Assembly: GCF_029714365.1 (NCBI RefSeq)
Contig: NZ_CP121660.1
Coordinates: forward strand, 496,001-560,000
Direction of reading: 5' to 3'
DNA length: 64,000 nucleotides
Source of the DNA: Sinorhizobium terangae
GTDB taxonomy: Bacteria; Pseudomonadota; Alphaproteobacteria; Rhizobiales; Rhizobiaceae
Within the stretch, counting starts at the first letter, position 1. Each line of letters starts with the position of its first letter. A program made the position numbers and the translations under genes. Below, piece after piece: positions 29,627 through 40,112 of this stretch. Below the pieces are notes generated by a model. It ran no database searches and was not told the DNA's origin. It saw nothing but the letters and a program-made list of their open reading frames with translations.

Positions 29627-30904
29627 ATGAAAGACCTGAAAGCGCTCGTTTCGAGCATCGCTATCGCTTGCGCTCTCGCAAGCTCGGCGTCTTCAATTGC
29701 TGAGGCTGCACAATGCACCGGGACCATCCGGGTTATCGCGCAGCCGCGCGACGGCCTGACGCTGCTTGAAAACTACAAGGATGAATTCGCCAAGCTCTCG
29801 GGCGGTGCGGATTTCCAGATCGACTATCTGAACGAGAACGATCGCCGCGCCAAGACCAAGGCCGATGCGTCGACGATCGGTAAGTACAATGTGTATTATA
29901 TTGACGAAGCCAACGTCGCACTTTTCGCAAAGTCCGGCTGGGTCGCTCCGCTGACCGACTACTATCCTGCTGATTACGATTATGCCGATTTCGATCCAGG
30001 GCGCCAGAAGGTCGCCACCTATGACGGCAAGGTTTGGTTTGCGCCTTTGACCGGCGGCGGCGACCTGATGGTCTACCGCAAGGATCTGCTTGAAGCCGCT
30101 GGCATCAAGCCGCCGACCACGCTCGACGAATACATCGCTGCCGTGAAGGCCCTGCATCAGCCCGACAAGGGCATCTACGGCACCGCCCTGCGCGGCCAGC
30201 GCGGCTCGGGCGCCAACGTCTGGCGCTGGATGCCTTACTTCAAGGGCTTTGGCGGTAACTGGTTCGAGGGGGACAAGCCGGTCTTCGATGGCGACGCGGC
30301 CTTGAAGGCGACCGAGACCTACCTCGAGATCTTCAAGTATTCCGCACCGGGCAGCCAGACCGGCGGCTGGGACGAGGCGGTCGGCGCCTTCACCTCCGGC
30401 CAGGTCGCCCTCCTCATCGAATCCACGCCGCTGGTCGGGATGGCGCTCGATCCGAAGTCGTCGCAGGTCGCCGACAAGATCGGCTACCTCCCGCCGCCGA
30501 CCCCGCTGACCGGCGGTGGCTACGGCCACGGCCTCGCCATCGGCACCAAGGCGAACAAGACGGAAGAGGCCAAGCAGTGCGCCGGTCTGTTCATCGCCTG
30601 GGCAACGTCGAAGGAAAACGAACAGCGCCGTCTCGAAGAAGGCCAATTTAGCGAACTCAACCGTACCAGCGTCATGACCAGTCCGAAGTTCGCCGAACTC
30701 TATGGTCCCGACCTCGGCCAAGCGCTCGCCGACACCGGCAAGGTCACGGCGGTCAACTTCTGGCAGAACGCATCGTGGCCGGACCTGGGCGACCGGTGGG
30801 GCATCATCCTGGAAGAACTGATCACCGGCACCCGCACGGATATCAAGGAAGGCCTGGATGAGCTCAACGGCTTTGCCACCGACCTCGTCGGCCGCAGCCA
30901 GTAA
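29627..30904 (+). CDS. ABC transporter periplasmic sugar/polyol-binding protein
   Basis: A 425-residue extracellular binding protein of family 1 (MalE-like). The signal peptide (about residues 1-28, cleavage near IAEAA) precedes a mature protein with FNENDRR-like NENDRRAKTKADASTIGKY, WVAPLTDYYPADYDYADFDP, and GGWDEAVGAFTSGQVALLIE. These match polyol (sorbitol/mannitol) binding proteins of rhizobia. It delivers substrate to the two permeases that follow. A GGGGAGG site lies ahead of the ATG. First gene of an operon of five. Confidence 0.92.
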   Translation: MKDLKALVSSIAIACALASSASSIAEAAQCTGTIRVIAQPRDGLTLLENYKDEFAKLSGGADFQIDYLNENDRRAKTKADASTIGKYNVYYIDEANVALFAKSGWVAPLTDYYPADYDYADFDPGRQKVATYDGKVWFAPLTGGGDLMVYRKDLLEAAGIKPPTTLDEYIAAVKALHQPDKGIYGTALRGQRGSGANVWRWMPYFKGFGGNWFEGDKPVFDGDAALKATETYLEIFKYSAPGSQTGGWDEAVGAFTSGQVALLIESTPLVGMALDPKSSQVADKIGYLPPPTPLTGGGYGHGLAIGTKANKTEEAKQCAGLFIAWATSKENEQRRLEEGQFSELNRTSVMTSPKFAELYGPDLGQALADTGKVTAVNFWQNASWPDLGDRWGIILEELITGTRTDIKEGLDELNGFATDLVGRSQ

Positions 30905-31001
30905 TCCAGACTGAACAGATATCCTCCCGTCCCGGCGCTGGCTTCGGCGGCGTCGGGGCTTTCCATCCAAGGCGACGCGCACGGCGTCGTCGGAGGGACT
31001 C

Positions 31002-31865
31002 ATGAAGAACAAGAATACATTGCCCTGGGTGTTCCTTGCGCCTGCCATGGTCGTGCTCGCCGTCTTGGCGCTGGTGCCGACCGTCTGCGCGATCGTCATA
31101 TCCTTCGAGGATCGCGAACTCAGCAGACCTGACGGAAATTTCGTCGGCTTTGACAACTATCTCGCGCTGTTTTCGGACCGGCGCTTCGTCAACGCCATTA
31201 CGGTTTCGCTGAGCTGGGAGGTCATCACAGTTGGCTTCACCATGCTGATCGCGGTCGGCCTCGGCATCCTGCTGTTCGAATGCGTCTCGCGGCGCACCCG
31301 CAATATTCTGGCGCTGCTGTTCATCGTGCCGGTTATCCTGCCGCGCGTCTCGGCCGCCTTCGTTTGGAAGTTCGCATTCCATCCGCTCTATGGCATCGCC
31401 ACCTATCCTTACAAGGCGATCACCGGCCAGCCGCTCGATCTCTTGTCCAATCCGCTGACCGCGCTCGGAACGGTCGCCCTCGTCGACGTCTGGCAATGGG
31501 GCCTGTTCTTCTCCGTCATCGTGCTGAAGCTTTTGGAGACCCTGCCGCCGCAGCCGTTCGAGGCGGCTCGGCTCGACCATGCGCGTACGTGGGAAGTCTA
31601 TGGCTATGTGGCGCTGCCGATGCTGAAGGCGCCGCTCATCTCGCTCGCCTTCGTCAAGATGATCGAATCGCTGCGCGCCTTCGACCTGATCTACGTGATG
31701 ACCCGGGGCGGCCCCGGCATCTCCACCGAGACGCTCGACATGTACGCCTTCTCGCAAGGATTCATCGAGTCAGGCCGCATTTCCTATGCATCCGGCATGG
31801 CGGTTCTGATGATGATCGCGACCTCGCTTGCCTTCACCGTCATCTGGAAGAGGGCGAAGATATGA
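31002..31865 (+). CDS. ABC sugar/polyol transporter permease 1 (MalF type)
   Basis: A 287-residue permease with six hydrophobic helices. The EAA loop that docks the ATPase is visible as [20 protein letters not shown] with the conserved Gly replaced by His/Arg (family usually EAAxxDGA), then [19 protein letters not shown]. It forms the channel with the next permease. Start at 31002 follows a GGAGG site. It overlaps the second permease by four bases (ATGA). Confidence 0.92.
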   Translation: MKNKNTLPWVFLAPAMVVLAVLALVPTVCAIVISFEDRELSRPDGNFVGFDNYLALFSDRRFVNAITVSLSWEVITVGFTMLIAVGLGILLFECVSRRTRNILALLFIVPVILPRVSAAFVWKFAFHPLYGIATYPYKAITGQPLDLLSNPLTALGTVALVDVWQWGLFFSVIVLKLLETLPPQPFEAARLDHARTWEVYGYVALPMLKAPLISLAFVKMIESLRAFDLIYVMTRGGPGISTETLDMYAFSQGFIESGRISYASGMAVLMMIATSLAFTVIWKRAKI

Positions 31866-32683
31866 GCGGCCGTTCGATCGGCCGCCTCGCTGGCCGCGCC
31901 ATCCTCCTCCTCGCAGCGTTCTCCGCCGTGTTCCCGGCGTTCTGGACTGCACTCAACGCCTTCAAGAACCGCGTGGACATCGTCACGCCCACGCCGCTTT
32001 TCATCTTCACCCCGACGCTCGACAATTTCGCCTACGTGCTCGGTCGCGACAGCGTCTTCGACGGCCTGTTCAATTCGTTGGTGACCTCGGGCGCCGCCGT
32101 GCTAATCGGCGCGGTGCTTGGTCTGCCTGCGGCCTATGCCACCGCGCGCCATCCGAACCGCTGGTCGAAGGACATTCAGTTCTTCGTGCTGTCGCTGCGC
32201 TTCCTGCCGCCGGTCGCCGTCGCCATTCCGCTGATGGTAATCTGGCTGCAGCTGGAGCTCTACGACACGAGGCTGTCGCTCATCATCACCTATACGCTGC
32301 TGACGCTTGCAACCGTTGTCTGGCTTTCGGTCCCGGCCTTTGCCCGCGTGCCGAAGGAGGTAGAGGAAGCCGCCCGCGTCGATGGCTACGGCCCCTATGC
32401 GATCTTTTTCCTGATCGCACTGCCGATCGCCTCGCGCTCGCTGATCGGCGCCGTCGCCTTTGCCTTCGTGCTCGTCTGGAACGAATTCCTGATCGCATTG
32501 ATGCTGACGACCTCCGACGCCAAAACGCTGCCGATCGTCGCCTCCGAACTCACCCAGCTCGGCCGGGACGTGCCCTGGGGCATCCTCAACGCCTCGGTCG
32601 TGCTGCTCTCCATTCCTCCGCTGCTCTTCATCGGGGTGCTCAGCGGAATGCTCAACAGCGCCTTCAAGCGCAAGTCTTCATAA
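31862..32683 (+). CDS. ABC sugar/polyol transporter permease 2 (MalG type)
   Basis: A 273-residue permease with six hydrophobic helices and a canonical EAA loop: [20 protein letters not shown]. The [16 protein letters not shown] segment docks onto the ATPase. The start ATG overlaps the stop of permease 1, so translation is coupled. It precedes the dehydrogenase gene by 14 bases. Confidence 0.93.
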   Translation: MSGRSIGRLAGRAILLLAAFSAVFPAFWTALNAFKNRVDIVTPTPLFIFTPTLDNFAYVLGRDSVFDGLFNSLVTSGAAVLIGAVLGLPAAYATARHPNRWSKDIQFFVLSLRFLPPVAVAIPLMVIWLQLELYDTRLSLIITYTLLTLATVVWLSVPAFARVPKEVEEAARVDGYGPYAIFFLIALPIASRSLIGAVAFAFVLVWNEFLIALMLTTSDAKTLPIVASELTQLGRDVPWGILNASVVLLSIPPLLFIGVLSGMLNSAFKRKSS

Positions 32684-32697
32684 AAAGGAATTTCTCG

Positions 32698-33744
32698 ATG
32701 CAAGCTCTGGTTCTTGAGCAAAAGGGCGTCCTCTCGATGCGCGACATCGACTTGCCGGTCGAACTCGGCCCCGATGACGTGAAGATCAGGATCAACACCG
32801 TCGGTGTTTGCGGCAGCGACGTGCATTATTACACGCATGGCGCCATCGGTCCCTTCGTCCTGCGCGAACCCATGGTGCTCGGTCATGAGGCCGCAGGCAC
32901 GATCGTCGAGGTCGGCGGCAATGTGCGGGGTCTCGCCGTGGGCGACCGCGTCTGCATGGAGCCTGGCATTCCCGACCTCACTTCGCGGGCCTCCAGGCTC
33001 GGCATCTACAACGTCGATCCGAGCGTACGCTTCTGGGCAACACCGCCGATCCATGGTGTGCTGACCCCCTACGCGGTTCACCCCGCCGCCTTCACCTACA
33101 AGCTACCCGACAATGTCAGCTTCGCCGAAGGCGCCATGGTCGAACCCTTCGCCATCGGCATGCAGGCGGCCGCGCGCGCGCGTATCGCCCCGGGCGATGT
33201 CGCGGTCGTCATCGGCTGTGGACCGATCGGCATCATGGTGGCGCTGGCCGCGCTCGCCGGTGGCTGCAGCCGCGTGTTCATCTCTGATTTCAGCGCCGAG
33301 AAGCTGGCGATCGCTGGTGGCTATGCCGGCATCACGCCAATCAATATCGGCGAGCAATCGCTGAAGGACGTCGTCGCCCGAGAAACCGACATGTGGGGCG
33401 CCGACCTCGTGTTCGAGGCCAGCGGCAGCGCCAAGGCTTATAGCGGGATCTTCGACCTCGTGCGCCCGGGCGGCACCTTGGTGATGGTCGGCCTGCCGGT
33501 CGAGCAGGTGAATTTCGACGTATCCGGCGCCATCGCCAAGGAAGTGCGGCTCGAAACCGTGTTCCGCTACGCCAACATCTTCGAGCGCGCCCTGCAGCTT
33601 ATAGCCTCCGGCAAGGTAGACCTGAAGCCTCTGATCACGGACACCTATGACTTCAAAGACAGCATCCAGGCCTTTGAGCGCGCCGCCTCTGCCATCCCCA
33701 CCGATGTGAAGCTGCAGATCCTCATGGAAAGCGGAGGTAAATGA
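32698..33744 (+). CDS. Polyol dehydrogenase, zinc-dependent (xylitol/sorbitol type)
   Basis: A 348-residue medium-chain dehydrogenase. Catalytic zinc ligands are Cys38 ([14 protein letters not shown]), His63-Glu64 (VLGHEAAG) and the Glu in MVEPFAIG. The NAD-binding glycine motif is [15 protein letters not shown]. The lobe that carries four structural-zinc Cys in many relatives has none here ([20 protein letters not shown]), as seen in xylitol dehydrogenases. It oxidises a polyol to a ketose after uptake by the flanking transporter. Xylitol or D-sorbitol is the likely substrate; the sequence alone does not decide. Confidence 0.88.
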   Translation: MQALVLEQKGVLSMRDIDLPVELGPDDVKIRINTVGVCGSDVHYYTHGAIGPFVLREPMVLGHEAAGTIVEVGGNVRGLAVGDRVCMEPGIPDLTSRASRLGIYNVDPSVRFWATPPIHGVLTPYAVHPAAFTYKLPDNVSFAEGAMVEPFAIGMQAAARARIAPGDVAVVIGCGPIGIMVALAALAGGCSRVFISDFSAEKLAIAGGYAGITPINIGEQSLKDVVARETDMWGADLVFEASGSAKAYSGIFDLVRPGGTLVMVGLPVEQVNFDVSGAIAKEVRLETVFRYANIFERALQLIASGKVDLKPLITDTYDFKDSIQAFERAASAIPTDVKLQILMESGGK

Positions 33745-33745
33745 G

Positions 33746-34864
33746 ATGTCGAACATCGTCTGCGCGCACGTCGACAAGAACTATGGCGCCATAAACGTCA
33801 TCAAGGATTTTAACCTCGAAGTCGCCGACCGCGAGTTCATCGTCTTCCTCGGACCGTCCGGCTGCGGCAAGTCCACGCTTCTGCGCATGATTGCCGGCCT
33901 CGAGGAGATCTCGGGCGGCGACGTCATGATCGGCGGAACGCGCGTCAACGAGCTGGAACCGCGTGATCGCGGCGTTGCCATGGTTTTCCAGAATTACGCG
34001 CTCTACCCGCACATGACGATCTACGACAATATCGCCTTCGGCTTGAAGCGCATGAAGGTGCCGAAGGCCGAGATCGACCAGCGCATCCGCGCTGTTTCGG
34101 CGACGCTCGGCCTAGATCCGTACCTGGAACGCAAGCCGACAGAACTATCCGGCGGCCAGCAGCAGCGTGTGGCAATCGCCCGCGCCATGATCAAGACGCC
34201 CAAGGTGTTCCTGTTCGACGAACCGCTGTCGAACCTCGACGCCAAGCTGCGCAACCACATGCGCATCGAGATCGCCCGCCTGCACCAGAAACTGCAGACG
34301 ACGACGATCTACGTGACGCATGACCAACTTGAGGCGATGACGCTCGCCGACCGCATCGTCCTCATGAAGGGCGGCGCGATCGAACAGATCGGCACGCCCG
34401 CCGAAATCTACGAACGTCCACGTACGCTTTTCGTAGCGGGGTTTATAGGTACGCCGAACATGAACTTTCTCGATGTCACCGCGCACTCCGATAGAGAGTC
34501 GTGGAGGCTTGAAGGCGACGGTTTCCGTTTCCGCGCGTCTCGCCAAGTTTTTGAGCTGAGGGAGGGGCAAGAGCTGACGCTAGGTGTACGTCCATCGGCA
34601 CTTGTTTCCTGCCCCCACGTTGCCGGGGCCGAGAACTTGTTATCCGGCTCCATCGATCTCGTTGAGTTCCACGGGGACGATGCACTGGTCTCCTTTCAGG
34701 CCGCAGGAACAGAAATCGGCGCCTTGGTCCCTGCAGCAACAGCGCCAACTCCGGGTATGCAGGTAACTTTCTCTGTAAAAAGCGAGAGCCTGCACCTTTT
34801 TGACAGCACGGGCTTGTCTATGCGTCGGCCTACCCCGGTAACGATCGTCGCAGAGGCCTCCTGA
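33746..34864 (+). CDS. ABC transporter ATP-binding protein (UgpC/MalK type)
   Basis: A 372-residue ATPase. Walker [10 protein letters not shown] is at residues 36-44, the Q-loop is in [12 protein letters not shown], the signature [15 protein letters not shown] around 135-149, Walker [14 protein letters not shown], and the H-loop VTHDQ. A C-terminal MOI/TOBE-like regulatory domain (residues about 240-370) marks the MalK group. It begins one base after the dehydrogenase stop and powers the preceding permeases. Last gene of the operon. Confidence 0.94.
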   Translation: MSNIVCAHVDKNYGAINVIKDFNLEVADREFIVFLGPSGCGKSTLLRMIAGLEEISGGDVMIGGTRVNELEPRDRGVAMVFQNYALYPHMTIYDNIAFGLKRMKVPKAEIDQRIRAVSATLGLDPYLERKPTELSGGQQQRVAIARAMIKTPKVFLFDEPLSNLDAKLRNHMRIEIARLHQKLQTTTIYVTHDQLEAMTLADRIVLMKGGAIEQIGTPAEIYERPRTLFVAGFIGTPNMNFLDVTAHSDRESWRLEGDGFRFRASRQVFELREGQELTLGVRPSALVSCPHVAGAENLLSGSIDLVEFHGDDALVSFQAAGTEIGALVPAATAPTPGMQVTFSVKSESLHLFDSTGLSMRRPTPVTIVAEAS

Positions 34865-34867
34865 CGC

Positions 34868-35106
34868 GTCGCGGGACCATCAGGCCTTGGCCGCGGACGC
34901 TCTCCTCGACTTGCCAGAGCCTCGCCATCCGCTCGACTGTTGCCGTTGCAACCGTCGAGCTTTCCGCGACATGCAGTCCAGGAACTTGCACCGGCTGTGT
35001 TGTAGGGCAGGGAGGTCGCCTCATGGGTGATCTCGAGCCGACCATCGGGGTAGTCGCAGACAATGACCTTCACGTCAGTAAGTCTCGCCTGCTTCCCTCT
35101 CGCCAT
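34868..35106 (-). pseudogene. Transposase C-terminal fragment (ISNCY-like)
   Basis: The minus strand reads LTDVKVIVCDYPDGRLEITH then EATSLPYNT, similar to the C-terminal part of ISNCY-type transposases, before the frame is lost. A further frame downstream contains RMARLWQVEESVRGQG, of uncertain origin. It is a short relic; identity is from memory of the family pattern only. Confidence 0.35.
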
Positions 35107-35249
35107 TCATCAGCCCCTCGTTCAAATCGATGTCCAGAATGGCAAACGGCGCGTGCGAAAGTCGATCTCTTTGTCGCCGAAAGACTGTCCGGGGATTAGC
35201 GGAAATGCTGTCCCGGATTTAGAATCTCCGTACGGCAATCGAGGAACAG

Positions 35250-36133
35250 ATGAACCTTTGCGACCGTGCCTCAGGAAGAGCCATCCTGTCCGAGGACGCC
35301 ATTGTCGAGGCTGCGGCACATCGCCGGCGAGCCCGTCTCGCGCACAGGCAGGCTCGCGAGGAGATATTCGAGATGCTCCACGCCTTACGCCAGCAGGTCT
35401 GTCTTACAGCGAAATTGCGCGACGGACCGGCTATGAGCGTCGCAGCGTAGCGAAGTGGCTCAAGTTCAAGGCTCCGCCAGATAGGCGGCGAGCAGCATTG
35501 AACCCGACATCACCATGGTACTTTGAAACGTTCCTTGCCCGATCTGGAAGGAAGGGAACCGTTGCGGGCGGTATCAGTATCATGACGTCAAGCAGCGCGG
35601 CTACACCGGCAGCTTCTCCAATCTGGAGCGCCTGCTGGGAGCTTGGCGGCGTGCCGAAAAAGAGCCCGTCGATGGTGTCCTTCCATCGCGCTCAGCTTGG
35701 GATCGGTTCGAGATCCGGATACCGGCCACGCGATGTCGCCAGTTGTTGCCGCGGCGCTGTGCATCCAGCCACGAGGCCTTTTGACGCCTCGACAGGCAAG
35801 AAAGGTCGATGCCCTGAAGCAGGGGTCTACCGCATTCGCCGAGATGCGGCCTGGCGACGCGCTTCACCGGAATCCTTCGCAGCAAAAGATCGGAAGCACT
35901 GGACGTGTGGATCGACGATGCGATCGACTCAGAACGCATTCCGATCATGCGTTTTCGCATGTGTTTTGCGCAGAGACATCGATGCCGTCGACAACGCCAT
36001 CGAGCTACCCTGGAGCAACGGACAGGCCGAAGGCCAGATCAATCGCCTCAAAACCCTCAAGCCCGCAATGTACGGCAGGGCAGGTCCCGAACTACTGCGG
36101 GCACGAATGCTGCGACTGCGCCACACAAATTGA
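35250..36133 (+). pseudogene. ISL3-family transposase, 3' part with several frameshifts
   Basis: Pieces in three frames rebuild the C-terminal two thirds of an ISL3-type transposase: RAILSEDAIVEAAAHRRRAR (frame one), LSYSEIARRTGYERRSVAKW with HTH features and NPTSPWYFETFLA (frame two), QRGYTGSFSNLERLLGAWRR (frame three), ALCIQPRGLLTPRQARKVDA, and the terminal RRDIDAVDNAIELPWSNGQA plus GQINRLKTLKPAMYGRAGPE with ARMLRLRHTN before the stop. The N-terminal part is missing. Inactive IS relic between the polyol operon and the HxlR gene. Confidence 0.8.
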
Positions 36134-36179
36134 GGAAGCGACACTAAGAATGTCGAGTAGCTGTTGGGACGACGATTGC

Positions 36180-36593
36180 CTAGCTGCCAGCGGGGGGCCC
36201 AGCGTCGCTACGGTCATCAGGGTGTCCAATTTGCATCCCGCTTGGCGGACAATTATCGGGATTCGGACTCTCCCCACGCTGGCCGGCCCATGTAAGCAGG
36301 GCATCGAGAGCCGGGCAAAGCGCTTGTCCCCAATCGGTCAGGCAATACTCAACCTTCGGCGGCACCTGATGATGAACAATGCGGCGGACAATCCCGTCAT
36401 TCTCCAACTGCCGGAGCTGTTGGATCAACATCTTCTGGGAAACTGCCGGTATGGCACGTTCCAGGTCCGAGAAGCGCAACACCCGTCCACCGAATAAGTG
36501 AAACAGGATCACCAGCTTCCAGCGGCCTTCGAGCAGCTTCAGAGCGGCCTCAACTCCTTCGGCCGCTGTTTCCCGCGTGTATTGATGGGGCAT
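36180..36593 (-). CDS. HxlR-family transcriptional regulator
   Basis: A 137-residue winged-helix protein with the HxlR pattern: ALKLLEGRWKLVILFHLFGG (residues about 17-36), RFSDLERAIPAVSQKMLIQQ, LRQLENDGIVRRIVHHQVPP, and KVEYCLTDWGQALCPALDAL. It is divergent from the NTF2-like and SDR genes, 97 bases away, and probably controls them, as HxlR regulators often govern a neighbouring oxidoreductase. No Cys near the N-terminus for redox sensing is seen. Confidence 0.9.
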   Translation of the reverse strand: MPHQYTRETAAEGVEAALKLLEGRWKLVILFHLFGGRVLRFSDLERAIPAVSQKMLIQQLRQLENDGIVRRIVHHQVPPKVEYCLTDWGQALCPALDALLTWAGQRGESPNPDNCPPSGMQIGHPDDRSDAGPPAGS

Positions 36594-36690
36594 ACGTTTT
36601 CGTAAGTACCTGACTTATTCGTGCGTTCTTGAACTTTGTGGAAGTTAAGGCAATTTCCATACGTACGCAAGTAAACACCGGAGAGTGATT

Positions 36691-37014
36691 ATGCCTCTTA
36701 AACTTCCCAAACCTGTTGCCGACTATTTCGCTGCCGACGCAAAGGACGGCTCGGCAGTTGCCAACCGCTTCACCCCTGATGCTGTGGTGATCGACGAAAG
36801 ACAGACGTACACAGGCCGCAAGGCCATTGCTCGATGGAAGGCGGAGTCGTCCACCAAGTACGAGTACTCTTGCGAGCCGATTGCCGCCGAGGAGGAGGGG
36901 GGAAAGATCATCGTCACCGCGCACCTGACTGGTAACTTCCCCGGCAGCCCGGTCGACCTTCGTTACGCCTTCGTACTTGCGGGCGATGCGATCGCGCACC
37001 TGGAGATCGCCTGA
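36691..37014 (+). CDS. NTF2-like / SnoaL-fold protein
   Basis: A 107-residue single-domain protein: VADYFAADAKDGSAVANRFT then DAVVIDERQTYTGRKAIARW, the usual pattern for polyketide cyclase-like NTF2 proteins. The start is the ATG at 36691 after a GGAGAG site. Its TGA overlaps the start of the SDR gene by one base, so the two were made as a coupled pair. Substrate unknown. Confidence 0.85.
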   Translation: MPLKLPKPVADYFAADAKDGSAVANRFTPDAVVIDERQTYTGRKAIARWKAESSTKYEYSCEPIAAEEEGGKIIVTAHLTGNFPGSPVDLRYAFVLAGDAIAHLEIA

Positions 37015-37795
37015 TGAACTTCGATCTAGGTCTTGAGGGCCAGCGTGCATTGGTGACGGGCGGCACAAAGGGTACGGGTGCGGCGGTGTTCAGGCTTTGC
37101 TGGCCGCGGGCGCGCGGGTCGCGACAACTGCCAGGACCGTGCCCGAACCCAAGGCGGAGGGTCCCCATTATATAGCTGCCGATCTCATGGCTGCCGAGGG
37201 CTGTGCGAAGGTCGCCGATGAGGTGCTGGCCCATTTTGGCGGCATCGACATCGTCGTCAACGTGCTTGGCGGGTCCAGCGCGCCGGCCGGTGGCTTTGCT
37301 GCGCTGAGCGACGAGGAATGGCTGAAGGAACTGAACCACAATCTGATGCCCGCGGTTCGGCTCGACCGGGCACTTCTGCCGGCAATGATAGCGCGGGGAT
37401 CTGGTGTTATCATTCACGTGACGTCGATACAGCACGAGTTGCCGCTGCCGGAATCGACGACCGCCTACGCCGCGGCCAAGGCCGCACTCTCGACCTACAG
37501 CAAAAGCCTCTCAAAGGAAGTGACCCCAAAGGGGATCAGGGTGGTCCGTGTGTCGCCGGGCTGGATCGAAACCGATGCGGCCGTGGCGCTTGCCGAACGG
37601 CTCGCGAAGGAAGCGGGTACCGACTACGAGGGTGGCAAAAAGATCATCATGGGTGCGCTTGGCGGTATACCGCTCGGGCGGCCGACGAAACCGAAAGAGG
37701 TTGCTGATCTTGTAACGTTCCTTGCATCATCGCGTGCGGGGGCGATCACCGGCACCGAATATGTCATCGACGGTGGCATGGTACCTACCGCTTAA
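37014..37795 (+). pseudogene. Short-chain dehydrogenase/reductase, one frameshift near the start
   Basis: The ATG at 37014 opens [20 protein letters not shown] with the cofactor motif TGGTKGTG. At about 37088-37095 one base is missing (GCGGTGTTCAGGC where GCGGTGGTTCAGGC keeps frame); the rest, from [20 protein letters not shown] onward, is in another frame up to 37795. The remainder is complete: NVLGGSS, the catalytic Ser in [25 protein letters not shown] (YxxxK), and the C-terminal [13 protein letters not shown]. Without the indel this is a classical SDR of about 260 residues. Either recent decay or a sequencing error. Confidence 0.85.
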
Positions 37796-38008
37796 AACCA
37801 CTCGTTCAGATAATAAGGAGTGCGGCAGGGGATTCCGCGTAGGTGTTCGTCGACACTTGGACGCGCCTTGCCCAAAGCTATTGTCGAGCCGATCAAGCTT
37901 CCAATGAGAGGCCATGTCGAATGTTTGCCGTCTAGGTTGAGAACCCCAGCAGGGAATATCCGCTGAGGGCGCTTTGTATTGGCGAGCAGCCCTGCCCCAT
38001 AGGTCCGG

Positions 38009-38462
38009 ATGACTTGCTACGAGGTCAAAGTCTCGCATGCGAGCTTGAACCGGCACGATCTCTTTACCCTCCAGGGGATCACGCACCACCCAGATCCTCT
38101 TTGGTTCCCGATCATTCTGGGCAATGACGGCGCCGGCACGCTGAATGACGGGACACCGGTTGCCATCTATCCGACGGTCGGCAGGGACGATTGGCGAGAC
38201 AACGAGACGCTGGACCCCCACTGGCACATCTTCAGCGAATTTCTGCCAGGAACCTTTGCCGATTACATCGCCATTCCACGACGCAATGCGCATGTCAATG
38301 GAGGTCGCTTCCATTCTTTGCACAGCCTGGCTTATGGCGTATCGAGCCCTTTTCGTGCGGGCGGGCAGCATGCCGGGCTAACGCCGGCTGGTACAGGACG
38401 CACGGGGAGGCATGGCCACGGCACTGATCCAACTCGCTGCGGCGGCCGTCTGTTTCGATAGG
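38009..38462 (+). pseudogene. Zinc-type alcohol dehydrogenase / quinone oxidoreductase fragment
   Basis: The frame reads VKVSHASLNRHDLFTLQGIT, then LGNDGAGTLNDGTPVAIYPT and GTFADYIAIPRRNA. After a frame change comes ILCTAWLMAYRALFVRAG, and then ARGGMATALIQLAAAA in a third frame before homology ends. Medium-chain reductase with its N-terminal GroES-like part and the start of the cofactor domain only. Decayed. Confidence 0.75.
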
Positions 38463-38609
38463 TGTCGGTGACGTGGTGCCACTGTGTTTGCGGGTGTCAT
38501 GCGGGAGCCGTGGTGGTCCTTTCTGCTGCTGGTAACAATCGCGAAGACGGGACGCTATCTTGTTCTCGCCGTCGCGACGTTCGGAACTCTATCGGCATTC
38601 GGCATTTGA
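38463..38609 (+). pseudogene. YqaA/DedA-like membrane protein, C-terminal fragment
   Basis: One frame reads VFAGVMREPWWSFLLLVTIA then KTGRYLVLAVATFG to a TGA, resembling the last helix of YqaA-family membrane proteins. The short GVGD piece just before it is in another frame. Only about 40 residues remain, adjacent to the ADH fragment. Confidence 0.5.
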
Positions 38610-39092
38610 TGAATTTTTCGCACCAGCCGGTCCGCAACCACGGAGCGAAGAAGATTTGAGGGTCGTAGCGCACCAGCCTTCATTCAGCAGGAGCCATCCA
38701 GTCTCGCCTTGATCGCGTTCATCTGCTCGATCTCCTTGCGCGCGGGATGTCTCTATTTGAACGGGCGCAGGTGGACGTGAGCTTCCATTCGGCGGATGGG
38801 GTTGGTGAAGAAGCCGAAATCTTCTTTGATCTCAAGGAAGCGAAATTGGCCGAGCGACCTGCGCCTTCGTCGGCGCCGGTGCTTCGATGGAACGTATGGG
38901 AAAATCGCGGCTTTCCTGAGAGCCGGCAGTAGTCCAGTTGTGTCCGTGCAGGCAATCAACCGGGCCTGAGCGATACAACACTAGGAGGGCAGCAGGTCGT
39001 ACATATGAAATCTTTATGCTGTTGCTTGGCGTCTCCTCTCGATTTCATATGGCAGTCGGGTTCATCATTCCTCTCCATCCGGAGTTTCGCCG
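38610..39092. other. About 480 bases without a supported gene
   Basis: A minus-strand open stretch (38753-38959) contains LEIKEDFGFFTNPIRRMEAH then VHLRPFK before its stop; I do not recognise a family. The rest shows no supported coding. Probably decayed mobile sequence. Confidence 0.4.
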
Positions 39093-39371
39093 ATGAATTT
39101 CAAATTTCGGGATCTGATTGGCCAACCGAACGACGGCTCCGAGTCTGGGGTCGTGTTGTGGGTGTTTCAGGACTACGACCGACACTGGCGCGTCCGGAAG
39201 GAAGGAGAGCGCTCCGACGTGGCACATCCGTCGCGACGAGAGGCCGTTGTTTTCGCTCGGGAACTCTGCGCGGGACACCGATCCTATAAGATATATCTCC
39301 AGCTAGCTGATGGTCGTTTCGCGCTGGAACTTCTGAACACCGGCGGCGGTGCATCCAAGACCTGCTGCTGA
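39093..39371 (+). CDS. Small conserved-looking protein, function unknown
   Basis: A 92-residue protein from the ATG at 39093, after a GGAG site. It reads MNFKFRDLIGQPNDGSESGV, then WVFQDYDRHWRVRKEGERSD and SRREAVVFARELCAGH, with a strand-helix pattern reminiscent of DUF2188-type domains (small proteins with a W-x-V-x-x-EG strand and an A-x-x-x-A-x-x-L helix). Not firmly identified. It is alone between debris and the kdp region. Confidence 0.5.
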   Translation: MNFKFRDLIGQPNDGSESGVVLWVFQDYDRHWRVRKEGERSDVAHPSRREAVVFARELCAGHRSYKIYLQLADGRFALELLNTGGGASKTCC

Positions 39372-39947
39372 TTAACGGTGTTGAATCCCACTTACTCATT
39401 CTTGGCGCGCAGACGGCACCCGCATGCGTTCTTGAGCCGGGCTGCGCGACCGGCAGCGACGCATCTTCCGCCTGTCGACTATCCGCCAGATTGGTCGCCG
39501 GAATCGAAGTTCTCCGCCGCGTGCTGCACGGGCTTTCCCGTAGCAACCCATCTGGCGAGTGGACGATATGAAACGCCCATGCGGTCGCCGGCTATCCAAA
39601 TGAAGTTCCTACTTCTTTTCCATGAGCCCGCAATCGAAAAGTTATGGGGGCGCCAATAACGTGTCGGCATGGATGGCCCGAGGTCGATCAGGTTTCGATT
39701 GTATCGGGTGGCATCCGGCAAAACAGATGGAGCACGATAAATGTATTCCCGTCTCGGCACGGATCACTTCACCCCGCATATGCGGCAGACCCGGCGCCCA
39801 GCCGTCACCGATGAGAGGCGTGCGGAGGCGCTCCCTTATCCGGAGGATTTGTGAATTTTCCTGCGGCTCGGGATCGTCATTGGTACTGTCTCGATAGCGA
39901 TAGCGCTTCTAAGCTGGGCCGCGCATTGATCGGGCGGGGCGGGCGAA
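39372..39947. other. Intergenic, one possible short hydrophobic peptide
   Basis: No firm gene. Near 39860-39928 one frame gives FLRLGIVIGTVSIAIALLSW then AAH and a stop, a single membrane helix without a clear start codon, just before the small membrane ORF at 39948. It may be a small ORF using a rare start or a coincidence. Confidence 0.35.
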
Positions 39948-40112
39948 ATGGAGAACAAAGACCCCCGACAGGCCTCGCATGCGCGGACCCGAAGGCCATC
40001 GACCACAACGGTCGAGATATTGACGACGGAAATGCAAGGCATCATTCCGGTCACGATCGCGATGTTCGCCGTTATCGTCATCCTTGGCGTCGTCATGGAC
40101 TTGGCGAGATAG
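39948..40112 (+). CDS. Small single-pass membrane protein upstream of kdp
   Basis: A 54-residue open frame from an ATG at 39948. The first half is polar (MENKDPRQASHARTRRPSTT) and the second half a membrane helix (GIIPVTIAMFAVIVILGVVM) ending DLAR. It is followed about 330 bases later by the kdp operon. No family recognised; coding status rests on the good helix and the ATG. Confidence 0.45.
   Translation: MENKDPRQASHARTRRPSTTTVEILTTEMQGIIPVTIAMFAVIVILGVVMDLAR

Noticed and set aside
35063..36133. Single 356-codon frame as an intact gene
   Set aside because: The ISL3 transposase pieces lie in three frames; this frame only collects parts of them and is a chance open frame in decayed DNA.
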